Shown piece by piece: positions 31,972 through 40,108 of a stretch of 64,000 nucleotides of DNA. The stretch lies in the NCBI RefSeq assembly GCF_026340255.1, contig NZ_JAPEPJ010000001.1, positions 3,651,001-3,715,000 of the forward strand. Reading direction: 5' to 3'. Both the position numbers and the translations under genes were made by a program. The notes below the pieces were generated by a model. The model worked only from the letters and a program-made list of their open reading frames with translations, had not been told where the DNA came from and did not search any database. This DNA is from Streptomyces sp. NBC_01408. Lineage in GTDB: Bacteria > Actinomycetota > Actinomycetes > Streptomycetales > Streptomycetaceae. Numbering within the stretch: the stretch's first letter is position 1; each line of letters begins with the position of its first letter.

Positions 31972-33195
31972 TCAGCGCTCCGCGCGCGTCAGCCCCTGTC
32001 CGCCCGCGCCGCGTGACATCACGGCCTCGGTGACCTGCTTGTCGATCCGGGCGTACTCGGCGCGCTTGGCCTCCGGGAGCGTGGTGTCGGAGGCCGAGCA
32101 GGAGGCGCAGACGACGCGGAAGGGCGGGCCCATGTCCGAGTACTGCGTGAGGTATTCGGCCTTCACCACCTCCCAGCGGCCCGGATGCGCCGCCGCCGGG
32201 GCGAAGGTGAAGCGGGGGACCGAGGACTGGTTGCCGCGCAGTTTGTCGGCCGGTACGAAGCTCGCGACCTGGTCGCCCATGCCGAAGACCACCCAGGTGC
32301 CGTTGATCTTCTCGTAGGGCTGCGGCACGTGGTTGTGCGTGCCGATGATCAGGTCGATGTCGGCGAGCCCGTCGGCCGACCGCGAAGCGGTCAGCGCCTG
32401 TGCCAGGTCACGCTGTTGCTGGTCGGGTGCTGTCTGCCACTCGGTCCCCCAGTGGACGCTGAGCACCACCACCTGCGCGCCCGCGGCCCGGGCGGCGCGG
32501 GCGTCGGCGATGATCCGGTCCTGGTCGATGAGGTTGACCGCCCACGGCTTGTCCTGGGGGAGCGGGATGCCGTTCGTGCCGTAGGTGTACGACAGCTGGG
32601 CGACCTTGGCGCCGCCGGCCGCGAGCAGGGCGGGGGCCTTGGCCTCCTCCGCGCTGCGGGCGGACCCGACGTGCGGGATGCCGACCCGGTCGAGGTGTTC
32701 CAGGGTGCGGGCGAGGCCCTCGTAGCCGTCGTCCAGGGTGTGGTTCGAGGCGGTGGAGCAGCTGTCGTACCCGGCGTCCTTGAGGGCGTCGGCCAGCTGG
32801 TGCGGGGCCTTGAAGGTGGGGTAGCCGGTGTAGGGGCCGCCGGGCCGCCCGTACGGTATCTCGTGGTGGCATATCGCCAGGTCGGCGGCGGACACCAGGG
32901 GTTTGACCCCCGCGAGTATCTTTCGGAAGTCGTACTCCCCGGCCTTCTCCGCGTCCTGCGCGGACCGCTGGACGATCGACGGGTACGGGATGATGTCGCC
33001 GGTCGCCACCAGGGTGAACGGCTGCCGGGCGGGGGCGGTCGCGCCCGGCTCCGCGGATCCGGCCCCGGGCTTTGCCCCGAGCCGCTGCTCCGTGGCCGGG
33101 GAGCCGCGGTCGAGCAGCTTCGGGACGGCGTAGATCCCGCCGCCCACGAGGGCCAGCCCCGCCACGGCGGCGCCTATGCGCGCGGATGCCTTCAT
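31972..33195 (-). CDS. CapA/PgsA-family metallophosphatase-fold protein
   Basis: A 407-residue exported protein. A signal or anchor helix (about residues 5-27) is followed by a CapA domain: FTLVATGDIIPYP, ASNHTLDDGYEG, VLSVHWGTEW and IIGTHNHVPQPYEKING carry the Asp, Asn and His of the calcineurin-like metal site. CapA proteins act in polyglutamate capsule systems, but solitary actinobacterial forms have unknown roles. The start could also be ATG 33204; I prefer 33195 on RBS spacing. It converges on the LAETG gene with 15 bases between the stops. Confidence 0.82.
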   Translation of the reverse strand: MKASARIGAAVAGLALVGGGIYAVPKLLDRGSPATEQRLGAKPGAGSAEPGATAPARQPFTLVATGDIIPYPSIVQRSAQDAEKAGEYDFRKILAGVKPLVSAADLAICHHEIPYGRPGGPYTGYPTFKAPHQLADALKDAGYDSCSTASNHTLDDGYEGLARTLEHLDRVGIPHVGSARSAEEAKAPALLAAGGAKVAQLSYTYGTNGIPLPQDKPWAVNLIDQDRIIADARAARAAGAQVVVLSVHWGTEWQTAPDQQQRDLAQALTASRSADGLADIDLIIGTHNHVPQPYEKINGTWVVFGMGDQVASFVPADKLRGNQSSVPRFTFAPAAAHPGRWEVVKAEYLTQYSDMGPPFRVVCASCSASDTTLPEAKRAEYARIDKQVTEAVMSRGAGGQGLTRAER

Positions 33196-33279
33196 GATCG
33201 CCATTGCCCCCTGTTGTCGCACCGCTCGGTGCGCGGCCCCTGCCGCCCCGCCGCGCAGGCGTCATCGTAGGCACGCCGT

Positions 33280-33375
33280 CCCGCATACGCCGTCCGGGGC
33301 ACGCCGTTCGAGCCAGGCCGTCCGGGGTACGCCGCCCGGGGTATGCCGTCCGGTGGGCCAGGCCGTCCCGGGTCC
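33280..33375. repeat. Degenerate 18-bp repeats upstream of the CapA gene
   Basis: Several imperfect copies around GCCGTCCGGGGTACGCC, from about 33280 to 33375, between capA and the cobC fusion gene. No gene or palindrome explains them. Confidence 0.6.
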
Positions 33376-33384
33376 GGCGGCAGG

Positions 33385-34806
33385 TCAGGGCGCGGCCAGC
33401 GCGAGGGCGTGGTCCATGGCCTGGAGCAGCCGGCCCGTCGTCGCCCGGTCGCGGACCGCCAGGCGCAGCCAGGAGTGGTCCAGCCCCGGGAAGGTGTCCC
33501 CGCGGCGCACCGCGAAGCCCAGGGCGCGCAGCCGGACCCGTACCTCGGCGGCGCCCGCCACCTGGATCAGGACGAACGGGCCCTGCGCCACCCCCGTCAC
33601 CTGGATCTCGTCGAACTCCGCGAGCCCGGCCAGCAGGTGCGCCCGGTCCACCGCGATCTGCCGCGCGGCCTCCTCCGCCTCGGCCAGCGCCGCCGGGGCC
33701 ATACAGGCCTCGGCCGCCACCAGCGCCGGGGTCGACACCGGCCACAGCGGCTGTGCGGCCGCCAGCTTCGCGATCACCTCGGGCTCGGCCAGCACGTAGC
33801 CGATCCGCAGCCCCGCCAGCCCCCAGGTCTTCGTCAGGCTCCGCAGCACCACCAGCCCCGGCAGGTCCATCCGCCCGGCCAGGGCCTCCCGCTCGCCCGG
33901 GACGGCGTCCATGAAGGCCTCGTCCACCACCAGGATCCGGCCCGGCCGGGCCAGCGCGGCCAGGGTGTCCGCCGGGTGCAGGACGGAGGTCGGGTTGGTC
34001 GGGTTGCCGATCACCACGAGGTCGGCGTCCTCCGGCACCGCCGCCGGGTCCAGCCGGAAGCCGTCGGCCGCCCGGAGCACCACCCGTCCCACCCGGTGGC
34101 CCGCGTCCCGCAGGGCCGCCTCCGGCTCGGTGAACTGCGGATGCACCACCACCGGCCGTACGGCGCCCAGGGCGCGTGCGATCAGCACGAAGGCCTCCGC
34201 GGCCCCGGCCGTCAGCAGCACCCGCTCGACGGGCAGCCCGTGCCGGGCGGCCACCGCCGCGCGGGCCGCCCGTCCGTCGGGGTACGCGGCGAGATCGCCC
34301 AGGGAGGCCGCGATCCGCTGCTCGAGCCAGGCCGGGGGCGTGTCCGCCCGTACGTTGACCGCGAGGTCCACCAGCGCGGCGCCCGCGTCCACCACCTCGG
34401 CGTCCCCGTGGTGGCGCAGGTCGTGCGCGCAGACCGTGGCCACCGCGCAGGTCGCCGCCACCGAGCGCCGCTTCGGTACGAGGAGCTCCCCGCCCCCGGC
34501 GAGCGCGGCCGCCTCCGCGACGGACCGGGTCCCGGCCGCCTCGCGAGCGGCCTCCGAGGGGTGCGGCACCTCGATCGCCGCCAGCTCGTCGGCCGGGTAG
34601 CTGAGGAGGGGCACGCCGAAACGTTTCGCCGCGCCGGTGATCCCCGCCTCTCCCGCCTTCGACTCCACCGTCGCCAGCGCCGTCACCGCCCCCGGGGCCA
34701 GCCCGGCCCCCCGCAGCGTCTCCTCGACCAGGGCGCAGACCTCCGCCACGGAAACCCCCGCGCGTCCGCCGACCCCGACCACCAGCTGCGTCGCGTACTC
34801 GCCCAC
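33385..34806 (-). CDS. cobC: CobE/CbiG-C domain fused to CobC aminotransferase
   Basis: A 473-residue fusion. Residues about 1-125 match the CobE/CbiG C-terminal domain of cobalamin synthesis (LVVGVGGRAGVS, ATVESKAGEAGI). Residues about 140-473 are a class I aminotransferase fold of the threonine-phosphate decarboxylase CobC group, with VIGNPTNPTSVLHP, the PLP Lys at residue 326 (RSLTKTWGLAGLRIGY) and RLRALGFAVRRGDTFPGLD. CobC makes the aminopropanol arm of B12. GTG 34806 is chosen for the GGAGG 6 bases upstream. It lies near the other cob genes but outside the riboswitch-led unit, with a ZIP gene between. Confidence 0.87.
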   Translation of the reverse strand: MGEYATQLVVGVGGRAGVSVAEVCALVEETLRGAGLAPGAVTALATVESKAGEAGITGAAKRFGVPLLSYPADELAAIEVPHPSEAAREAAGTRSVAEAAALAGGGELLVPKRRSVAATCAVATVCAHDLRHHGDAEVVDAGAALVDLAVNVRADTPPAWLEQRIAASLGDLAAYPDGRAARAAVAARHGLPVERVLLTAGAAEAFVLIARALGAVRPVVVHPQFTEPEAALRDAGHRVGRVVLRAADGFRLDPAAVPEDADLVVIGNPTNPTSVLHPADTLAALARPGRILVVDEAFMDAVPGEREALAGRMDLPGLVVLRSLTKTWGLAGLRIGYVLAEPEVIAKLAAAQPLWPVSTPALVAAEACMAPAALAEAEEAARQIAVDRAHLLAGLAEFDEIQVTGVAQGPFVLIQVAGAAEVRVRLRALGFAVRRGDTFPGLDHSWLRLAVRDRATTGRLLQAMDHALALAAP

Positions 34807-34829
34807 CGGGGGTCCTCCCTCCGTAGTCA

Positions 34830-34895
34830 CCGTCACCGGAACCTCACCGACACCTCACCGCCACCGGAACTCACCGACGCCTCACCGTCACCGGC
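34830..34895. repeat. 12-bp repeats upstream of the cobC fusion
   Basis: Imperfect units of CCTCACCGACAC and GTCACCGGAA repeat about five times at 34830-34895, in the short divergent gap before the ZIP gene. Confidence 0.6.
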
Positions 34896-34971
34896 CGCTC
34901 GTCAACAGTGCGAAGCCCGCCACCCGCGCCGGGACGTGCACGCGGAGCGCGGAGTCGGTATTCAGGGGCAC

Positions 34972-35697
34972 ATGGCCGTGATCGTGGCGTTGGGCGCGTT
35001 CCTGATGACCCTGGCGGGCGGATGGACGGCGCAACGCGTCACCGACCGCCGCCACCTCGTGCTGGGCCTGGCCGGCGGGCTGATGCTCGGCGTGGTCGGC
35101 CTCGATCTGCTCCCGGAGGCGCTGCACGCGGCGGGCACCGAGGCATTCGGAGTCCCGCTCGCCCTGCTGCTGTTCGTGGCCGGGTTCCTGGTCGCGCACG
35201 TCGTGGAACGCGTACTGGCCGTCCGCCAGGCCGCGCACGGCGCCGAGGACGGCGCCCGCGTCCCCCAGGTCGGGCTCACCGCGGCCTCCGCGATGGTCGG
35301 CCACAGCTTCGCCGACGGCGTGGCGCTGGGCGCGGCCTTCCAGGTCGGCGGCGGAATGGGCGTAGCCGTGGCACTGGCCGTCATCACCCACGACTTCGCC
35401 GACGGGTTCAACACGTACACCCTCACCAGCCTGTACGGGAACGCCCGCCGCAAGGCCCTGCTGATGCTCTTCGCGGACGCCGTCGCCCCTGTCGTGGGGG
35501 CGGCGTCCACTCTGCTCTTCACCCTTCCGGAGGAAGCGCTCGGCGCGTACCTGGGCTTCTTCGGAGGAGTCCTGCTGTACCTGGCCGCCGCCGAGATCCT
35601 CCCCGAGGCGCACCACAAGCACCCCGCCCTGTCCACGCTGATGTGCACGGTGGGCGGAGTGGCCGGGATCTGGCTCGTGGTGGGCATCGCGGAGTGA
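34972..35697 (+). CDS. ZIP-family metal transporter
   Basis: A 241-residue membrane protein with about eight helices and the ZIP metal path: MVGHSFADGVALGAAF (helix 4) and VITHDFADGFNTYTL (helix 5), plus the polar ends EALHAAG and ILPEAHHKHP. ZIP proteins bring divalent metal ions into the cytoplasm. Placed inside a cobalamin gene block, cobalt is an attractive substrate, but that is inference. Start ATG 34972. Its stop is 2 bases from the stop of the convergent cobB gene. Confidence 0.85.
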   Translation: MAVIVALGAFLMTLAGGWTAQRVTDRRHLVLGLAGGLMLGVVGLDLLPEALHAAGTEAFGVPLALLLFVAGFLVAHVVERVLAVRQAAHGAEDGARVPQVGLTAASAMVGHSFADGVALGAAFQVGGGMGVAVALAVITHDFADGFNTYTLTSLYGNARRKALLMLFADAVAPVVGAASTLLFTLPEEALGAYLGFFGGVLLYLAAAEILPEAHHKHPALSTLMCTVGGVAGIWLVVGIAE

Positions 35698-35699
35698 TC

Positions 35700-37148
35700 T
35701 CACGGCCGGTCCGCCGCCGCTGCCACGAACCGGAGGGCGACGGAAGGCTCCGCAGCCCAGTGCGTGTGCAGGTAGCTGGCGTGCACACCCTGCTGTACGA
35801 AGCCCTCGACGCGCCGCTCGGGATGCGTGAAGCCCCAGGCCGGCGCGGCCCCCGCGCCCGGCTCGATCACCGTCCGGTGGAACTCGTGCCCGCGCAGCCG
35901 GGTCCCGGCCGCCGCGAGCGTGCTGTCGGACACCGCCACCGCCTCGCGGTAGCCCAGCGTGAGGCGCTCCGACATCCGCGCGTCGGCGTCCAGCACCCCG
36001 CACATCGGCTTCCCGTCCAGCGACTGCGCGAGGTACAGCAGCCCTGCGCATTCGGCGGCCACGGGGGCGCCCTGCGCGGCGAAGCGGGCCACGGCCTTGC
36101 GCAGCGGCTCGTTGGCCGACAGCTCGGGCGCGTACACCTCGGGGAACCCGCCGCCGATCACCAGGCCGGCGGCTCCCTCGGGGAGCGCCTCGTCCCGGAG
36201 CGGGTCGAAGGTGACGACGTCCGCCCCTGCGGCTTGCAGCAGCTCGGCGTGCTCGGCGTACGAGAACGTGAACGCGGCCCCGCCTGCGACGGCGACGACC
36301 GGTCGTGCACCGGGGCTCCGCCCCGGACCCCGCGCCTCAAACGCCGGCGGGGCTGGATTCGGCTGACGCAGTCCGCCTGGATGGACGTTGCCGCGCAGCG
36401 GCACTTCCAGAGCCTCTTGCGGAGACCAGGCTTCGCAAGACAATGCCGGGGCCGTCCGGGCCAAGGCCATCAGGGCGTCCAGGTCGCACCCCGCCCGGAC
36501 CTGCTCCGCCAGCGCGGCAACCGCGGCGAGCGCGTCCGACCGCCGCTCGGCGACCGGCACCAGCCCCAGGTGCCGCGAGGGCGCGGCCACCTGCGGAGCC
36601 CGCCGCAGGACGCCGAGCACCGGCATCCCCGCCTCCTCCAGCGCCTCGCGAAGCATCGTCTCGTGCCGGTCGGAGCCGACCTTGTTCAGGATCACGCCCC
36701 CCAGCCGCACCTGCGGGTCGAAGGAGGCGAAGCCGTGCACCAGCGCCGCCACCGACCGCGACTGCGAGGAGGCGTCGACCACCAGCACCACCGGCGCCCG
36801 CAGCAGCTTTGCGACGTGCGCGGTCGAAGCGAGCTCGCCCCGCCCGGCGGCCCCGTCGTAGAGCCCCATCACGCCCTCGACCACGGCGAGGTCGCACCCG
36901 GCCGCCCCGTGCGCGAACAGCGGGGCGACCAGCTCCGGCCCGCACATGAAGGCGTCGAGGTTGCGCCCCGGGCGGCCGGTGGCCAGCGCGTGGTAGCCGG
37001 GGTCGATGTAGTCGGGCCCGGCCTTGTGCGGGGACACGGCGAGGCCGCGCTCCGCGAAGGCCGCCATCAGGCCCGTCGCGACGGTCGTCTTGCCGCTGCC
37101 GGACGAGGGCGCGGTGACGACCAGCCGCGGGATGTGGAGCGAGGTCAC
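35700..37148 (-). CDS. cobB: CobB, (hydrogeno)cobyrinic acid a,c-diamide synthase, with an in-frame repeat
   Basis: A 482-residue ATP-dependent amidotransferase that amidates the a and c side chains of the corrin ring. The N-terminal dethiobiotin-synthetase-like domain starts VVTAPSSGSGKTTVATGL with DYIDPGYH and VVEGVMGLYDG. The C-terminal glutaminase domain has AAECAGLLYL (nucleophile Cys) and GHEFHRT. Between them, residues about 262-280 (QPNPAPPAFEARGPGRSPGA) come from family B repeat DNA inserted in frame (36310-36360). The GTG start overlaps the cobO stop by 4 bases. The insert sits in the interdomain linker, so the enzyme may stay active. Confidence 0.88.
   Translation of the reverse strand: MTSLHIPRLVVTAPSSGSGKTTVATGLMAAFAERGLAVSPHKAGPDYIDPGYHALATGRPGRNLDAFMCGPELVAPLFAHGAAGCDLAVVEGVMGLYDGAAGRGELASTAHVAKLLRAPVVLVVDASSQSRSVAALVHGFASFDPQVRLGGVILNKVGSDRHETMLREALEEAGMPVLGVLRRAPQVAAPSRHLGLVPVAERRSDALAAVAALAEQVRAGCDLDALMALARTAPALSCEAWSPQEALEVPLRGNVHPGGLRQPNPAPPAFEARGPGRSPGARPVVAVAGGAAFTFSYAEHAELLQAAGADVVTFDPLRDEALPEGAAGLVIGGGFPEVYAPELSANEPLRKAVARFAAQGAPVAAECAGLLYLAQSLDGKPMCGVLDADARMSERLTLGYREAVAVSDSTLAAAGTRLRGHEFHRTVIEPGAGAAPAWGFTHPERRVEGFVQQGVHASYLHTHWAAEPSVALRFVAAAADRP
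36310..36360. repeat. Family B repeat inside cobB, copy B2
   Basis: CCGGGGCTCCGCCCCGGACC, then CCGCGCCTCAAACGCCGGCG and GGGCTGGATT: the same sequence as the intergenic copies at 39916 and 52469, but here within the cobB reading frame and without a stop. Confidence 0.88.
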
Positions 37149-37744
37149 CACTCGATGCCCTTCTGGCCCTTCTGGCCGGCGTCCATCGGGTGCTTGACCT
37201 TGGTCATCTCGGTGACCAGGTCCGCGAACTCCACCAGCTTCTCGGGGGCGTTGCGCCCCGTGATCACCACGTGCTGGGTGCCGGGCCGGTCGCGCAGCAC
37301 CTGGATGACCTCGTCGACGTCGATCCAGCCCCAGTGCATCGGGTACGCGAACTCGTCGAGCACGTACAGCTTGTGCGTCTCGGCGGCCAGGTCGCGCTTG
37401 ACCTGCTCCCAGCCCTCCTTGGCCGCCTGCTCGTTGTCGAGCTGCGCGTCCCGCTGGACCCAGGACCAGCCCTCGCCCATCTTGTGCCAGACGACCGGGC
37501 CGCCCTCGCCGGAGGCGCCGAGCACCTTGAGCGCGTTCTCCTCGCCGACCTTCCACTTCGCCGACTTGACGAACTGGAACACCCCGATCGACCAGCCCTG
37601 GTTCCAGGCGCGCAGCGCCAGCCCGAAGGCCGCCGTCGACTTGCCCTTGCCGGGGCCGGTGTGGACGAAGACGAGCGGGCGGTTGCGGCGCTGGCGCGTC
37701 GTGAGTCCGTCGTCCGGAACGACGGACGGCTGTCCCTGCGGCAT
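37145..37744 (-). CDS. cobO: CobO, corrinoid adenosyltransferase
   Basis: A 199-residue CobA/CobO-type enzyme that transfers the adenosyl group from ATP to the cobalt of the corrinoid. The P-loop variant GPGKGKSTAAFGLALRAW lies near residues 30-47, followed by FVKSAKWKVGEENAL, LYVLDEFAYPMHWGWID and HVVITGRNAPEKLVEFADLV. The product length is usual for the family. It is translationally coupled on both sides: its ATG overlaps the chelatase stop (TAATG) and its stop overlaps the cobB start (GTGA). Confidence 0.95.
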   Translation of the reverse strand: MPQGQPSVVPDDGLTTRQRRNRPLVFVHTGPGKGKSTAAFGLALRAWNQGWSIGVFQFVKSAKWKVGEENALKVLGASGEGGPVVWHKMGEGWSWVQRDAQLDNEQAAKEGWEQVKRDLAAETHKLYVLDEFAYPMHWGWIDVDEVIQVLRDRPGTQHVVITGRNAPEKLVEFADLVTEMTKVKHPMDAGQKGQKGIEW

Positions 37745-39885
37745 TACGCGGCCCTCCTGTTGCTGGTGTGCGAAGCGGGAGATGTCACTGATGTACGTAC
37801 GTTCTTCACGAGTCCGGCCAGCGAGTCGGCCCGCAGCCCGTCGAGCGTGACGGCGGGTGCGCCGAGGTCGCCGGCCAGTACCCCTGCCAGTCCCAGCCGG
37901 ACCGGCCCGGACTCACAGTCCACCACCACGGACGTGACCCCTTCGGAGGCCAGCAGCCGGGCGCTGCGGGACGAGAGGGCGCGCGGGTCGCCGCCGAGCG
38001 AACCGGCGGAGGTGGCCCGGCCGTCGGTGACCACCACGAGGAGCGGGCGCCTGCTCGGATCCCGCAGCCGCTCGATGCGCAGCACCTCGCGGGCCTTCAG
38101 CAGTCCGGCGGCCAGCGGGGTGCGGCCGCCGGTGGGCAGCCGCTCCAGCCGGGCCGCGGCCGCGTCCACGGAGGAGGTGGGCGGCAGCGCCAGCTCGGCG
38201 CCGGAGCCGCGGAAGGTGACCAGGCCGACCTTGTCCCGGCGCTGGTAGGCGTCCAGCAGCAGGGACAGCACGGCGCCCTTGACGGCGCCCATGCGCTGCC
38301 GGGCGGCCATGGAACCGGAGGCGTCGACGAGGAAGAGGACGAGGTTGCCCTCGCGGCCCTCCCGCGTCGCCTGCCGCAGGTCGTCCTTGCGCACGACGAG
38401 ACCGCGGCCGGTGCGCCCGCGGGCCTTCTGGTGCGGGGCGGCCGCGTGGACGGTGGCCGCCAGGTGCAGCTTCGTCAGATGCCCGCGGGGGCGCTGGGCG
38501 CCGGTGGTCCGGCCGTGCGCGGTACGGGCGCGCGAACGCCGCCCGGCCGCGCCCTCGCCCAGGCCGGGCACGCTCAGCATCTTGGTGCGGAACGGCTCGG
38601 TGGCCCGTACGGCGGCCTGCTCGGGCCCGCCGGCCTCCTGGGCGGAGGGCTGGGTGGCCCCGGGGGCGTCCGACGGGGCCTCGGCGCTCTCCGGCGGGGA
38701 CTCCGGGGGCGCGGAGTCCGACGGGGCTTCCGGGGCCTTGGGGCCCTCACCCTGCGGGGGCACCCCGCCGCCGCCGTCGGGGCCGCCGCCGTCGTCGTCC
38801 GGATCGGTTTCCGGGTCGGTCTGCGGATCGGGGTCCGGGCCGCTCGAGGGGTCGGGCTCGTCCTGCGGTTCCTCGTCGGCGAACTGGTCGAGGATCTCGT
38901 CCAGCTTGTCCTCGTCCAGGCCCGGCGCGTCGAACGGCGCCCGCCTGCGGCGGTGGGGGAGCGCCAGCAGGGCTGCCTGCCGTACGTCCTCCTTGCGCAC
39001 CTCGGTCCGCCCGGCCCAGGCCGCCAGAGCGGTCGCGGTACGGGCCATCACGATGTCGGCCCGCATCCCGTCGACCTCGAAGCCCGCGCAGGCCGCGGCG
39101 ATCTGCAGCAGCGCGGTGTCCCCGAGCCGCACGCTCGGCAGCAGCGCCCGCGCCGCCACCACCCGGTCGCGCACCTCGTGCTCGTCACCGGCCCAGCGGG
39201 TCGCGAAACCGGCCGGGTCGTCCTCGTAGGCGAGCCGGCGGCGGACCACCTCGACCCGCTGCGCGGGCTCGCGGGAGGCGGCCACCTCCACCGTGAGCCC
39301 GAAGCGGTCCAGGAGCTGCGGCCGCAGCTCGCCCTCCTCCGGGTTCATCGTGCCGACGAGCAGGAAGCGGGCCGCGTGACGTACGGAGACGCCCTCGCGC
39401 TCGACGTAGGACGCGCCCATCGCGGCCGCGTCCAGGAGCAGGTCGATCAGGTGGTCGTGGAGGAGGTTGACCTCGTCCACGTACAGGATCCCGCGGTGGG
39501 CATCGGCCAGCAGGCCCGGCTCGAAGGCCTTCACGCCCTCCGCGAGGGCCCGTTCGATGTCGAGCGCGCCGACGAGACGGTCCTCGGAGGCGCCCACCGG
39601 CAGCTCCACCATCCGGGCCGGCCGCGCCGTCCCCGGTCCGGCCTCGTGCGGGCCGTCCGGGCAGGCCGGGTCCGGCGCAACGGGCGCGCACGAGAACCGG
39701 CATCCGGAGACGACGGCCACCTGCGGCAGCAGCGCCGACAGCGCGCGCACGGCCGTGGACTTGGCGGTCCCCTTCTCGCCGCGCACGAGTACACCACCGA
39801 CCGCGGGGCTGACAGCGTTCAGCAGCAGTGCCAGCCGGAGGTCGGCCTGGCCGACCACTGCGGTGAACGGATAGGGCGTACTCAT
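37744..39885 (-). CDS. Fused ChlI/ChlD-type cobaltochelatase subunit
   Basis: A 713-residue AAA+ plus integrin-I (VWA) protein. The ATPase part (about residues 1-330) has VRGEKGTAKSTAVRAL, GILYVDEVNLLHDHLID and VGTMNPEEGELRPQLLDRFG. An acidic Pro/Asp linker with EPQDEPDPSSGPDPDPQTDP follows (about 355-440). The VWA domain has LVLFLVDASGSMAARQRM, the MIDAS motif. Such proteins work with CobN to insert cobalt in aerobic B12 synthesis, and its place before cobO and cobB supports that over a magnesium role. ATG 39885 is chosen because upstream residues come from family B repeat DNA. Confidence 0.9.
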   Translation of the reverse strand: MSTPYPFTAVVGQADLRLALLLNAVSPAVGGVLVRGEKGTAKSTAVRALSALLPQVAVVSGCRFSCAPVAPDPACPDGPHEAGPGTARPARMVELPVGASEDRLVGALDIERALAEGVKAFEPGLLADAHRGILYVDEVNLLHDHLIDLLLDAAAMGASYVEREGVSVRHAARFLLVGTMNPEEGELRPQLLDRFGLTVEVAASREPAQRVEVVRRRLAYEDDPAGFATRWAGDEHEVRDRVVAARALLPSVRLGDTALLQIAAACAGFEVDGMRADIVMARTATALAAWAGRTEVRKEDVRQAALLALPHRRRRAPFDAPGLDEDKLDEILDQFADEEPQDEPDPSSGPDPDPQTDPETDPDDDGGGPDGGGGVPPQGEGPKAPEAPSDSAPPESPPESAEAPSDAPGATQPSAQEAGGPEQAAVRATEPFRTKMLSVPGLGEGAAGRRSRARTAHGRTTGAQRPRGHLTKLHLAATVHAAAPHQKARGRTGRGLVVRKDDLRQATREGREGNLVLFLVDASGSMAARQRMGAVKGAVLSLLLDAYQRRDKVGLVTFRGSGAELALPPTSSVDAAAARLERLPTGGRTPLAAGLLKAREVLRIERLRDPSRRPLLVVVTDGRATSAGSLGGDPRALSSRSARLLASEGVTSVVVDCESGPVRLGLAGVLAGDLGAPAVTLDGLRADSLAGLVKNVRTSVTSPASHTSNRRAA

Positions 39886-39915
39886 GTGCTCACTCCTTCG
39901 TGGGTGCGGACCGTG

Positions 39916-39965
39916 CCTGGGGCTCCGCCCCGGACCCCGCGCCTCAAACGGCGGCGGGGCTGGAT
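39916..39965. repeat. Family B repeat upstream of the chelatase gene, copy B3
   Basis: The same core as the other B copies with one change (AAACGGCGGCGG). A decayed reverse arm follows at about 39988-40030, and a small perfect palindrome GGATTGC-GCA-GCAATCC lies between at 39976-39992. Confidence 0.8.
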
Positions 39966-40042
39966 CTGTGCGGCCGGATTGCGCAGCAATCCCAGCCCGC
40001 GCGGCGTTTGAGCGCACGGGCGCGAAGCGCACGTATGGGGGT

Positions 40043-40061
40043 CCGGGGGCGCAGCCCCCGG
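40043..40061 (-). terminator. Hairpin between cobQ and the chelatase gene
   Basis: CCGGGGGC-GCA-GCCCCCGG, an 8-bp perfect stem, 48 bases past the cobQ stop. It may end or weaken transcription from the riboswitch promoter before the chelatase-cobO-cobB part. Confidence 0.55.
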
Positions 40062-40108
40062 TTTCGGGAAGGGGCGGGTGGGGGAACAGCCCCGCAGGGC
40101 CAGGCCCC

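Noticed and set aside
39886..40032. Longer N-terminus for the cobaltochelatase subunit
   Set aside because: The added residues are encoded by the family B repeat and precede the family's normal start at 39885.
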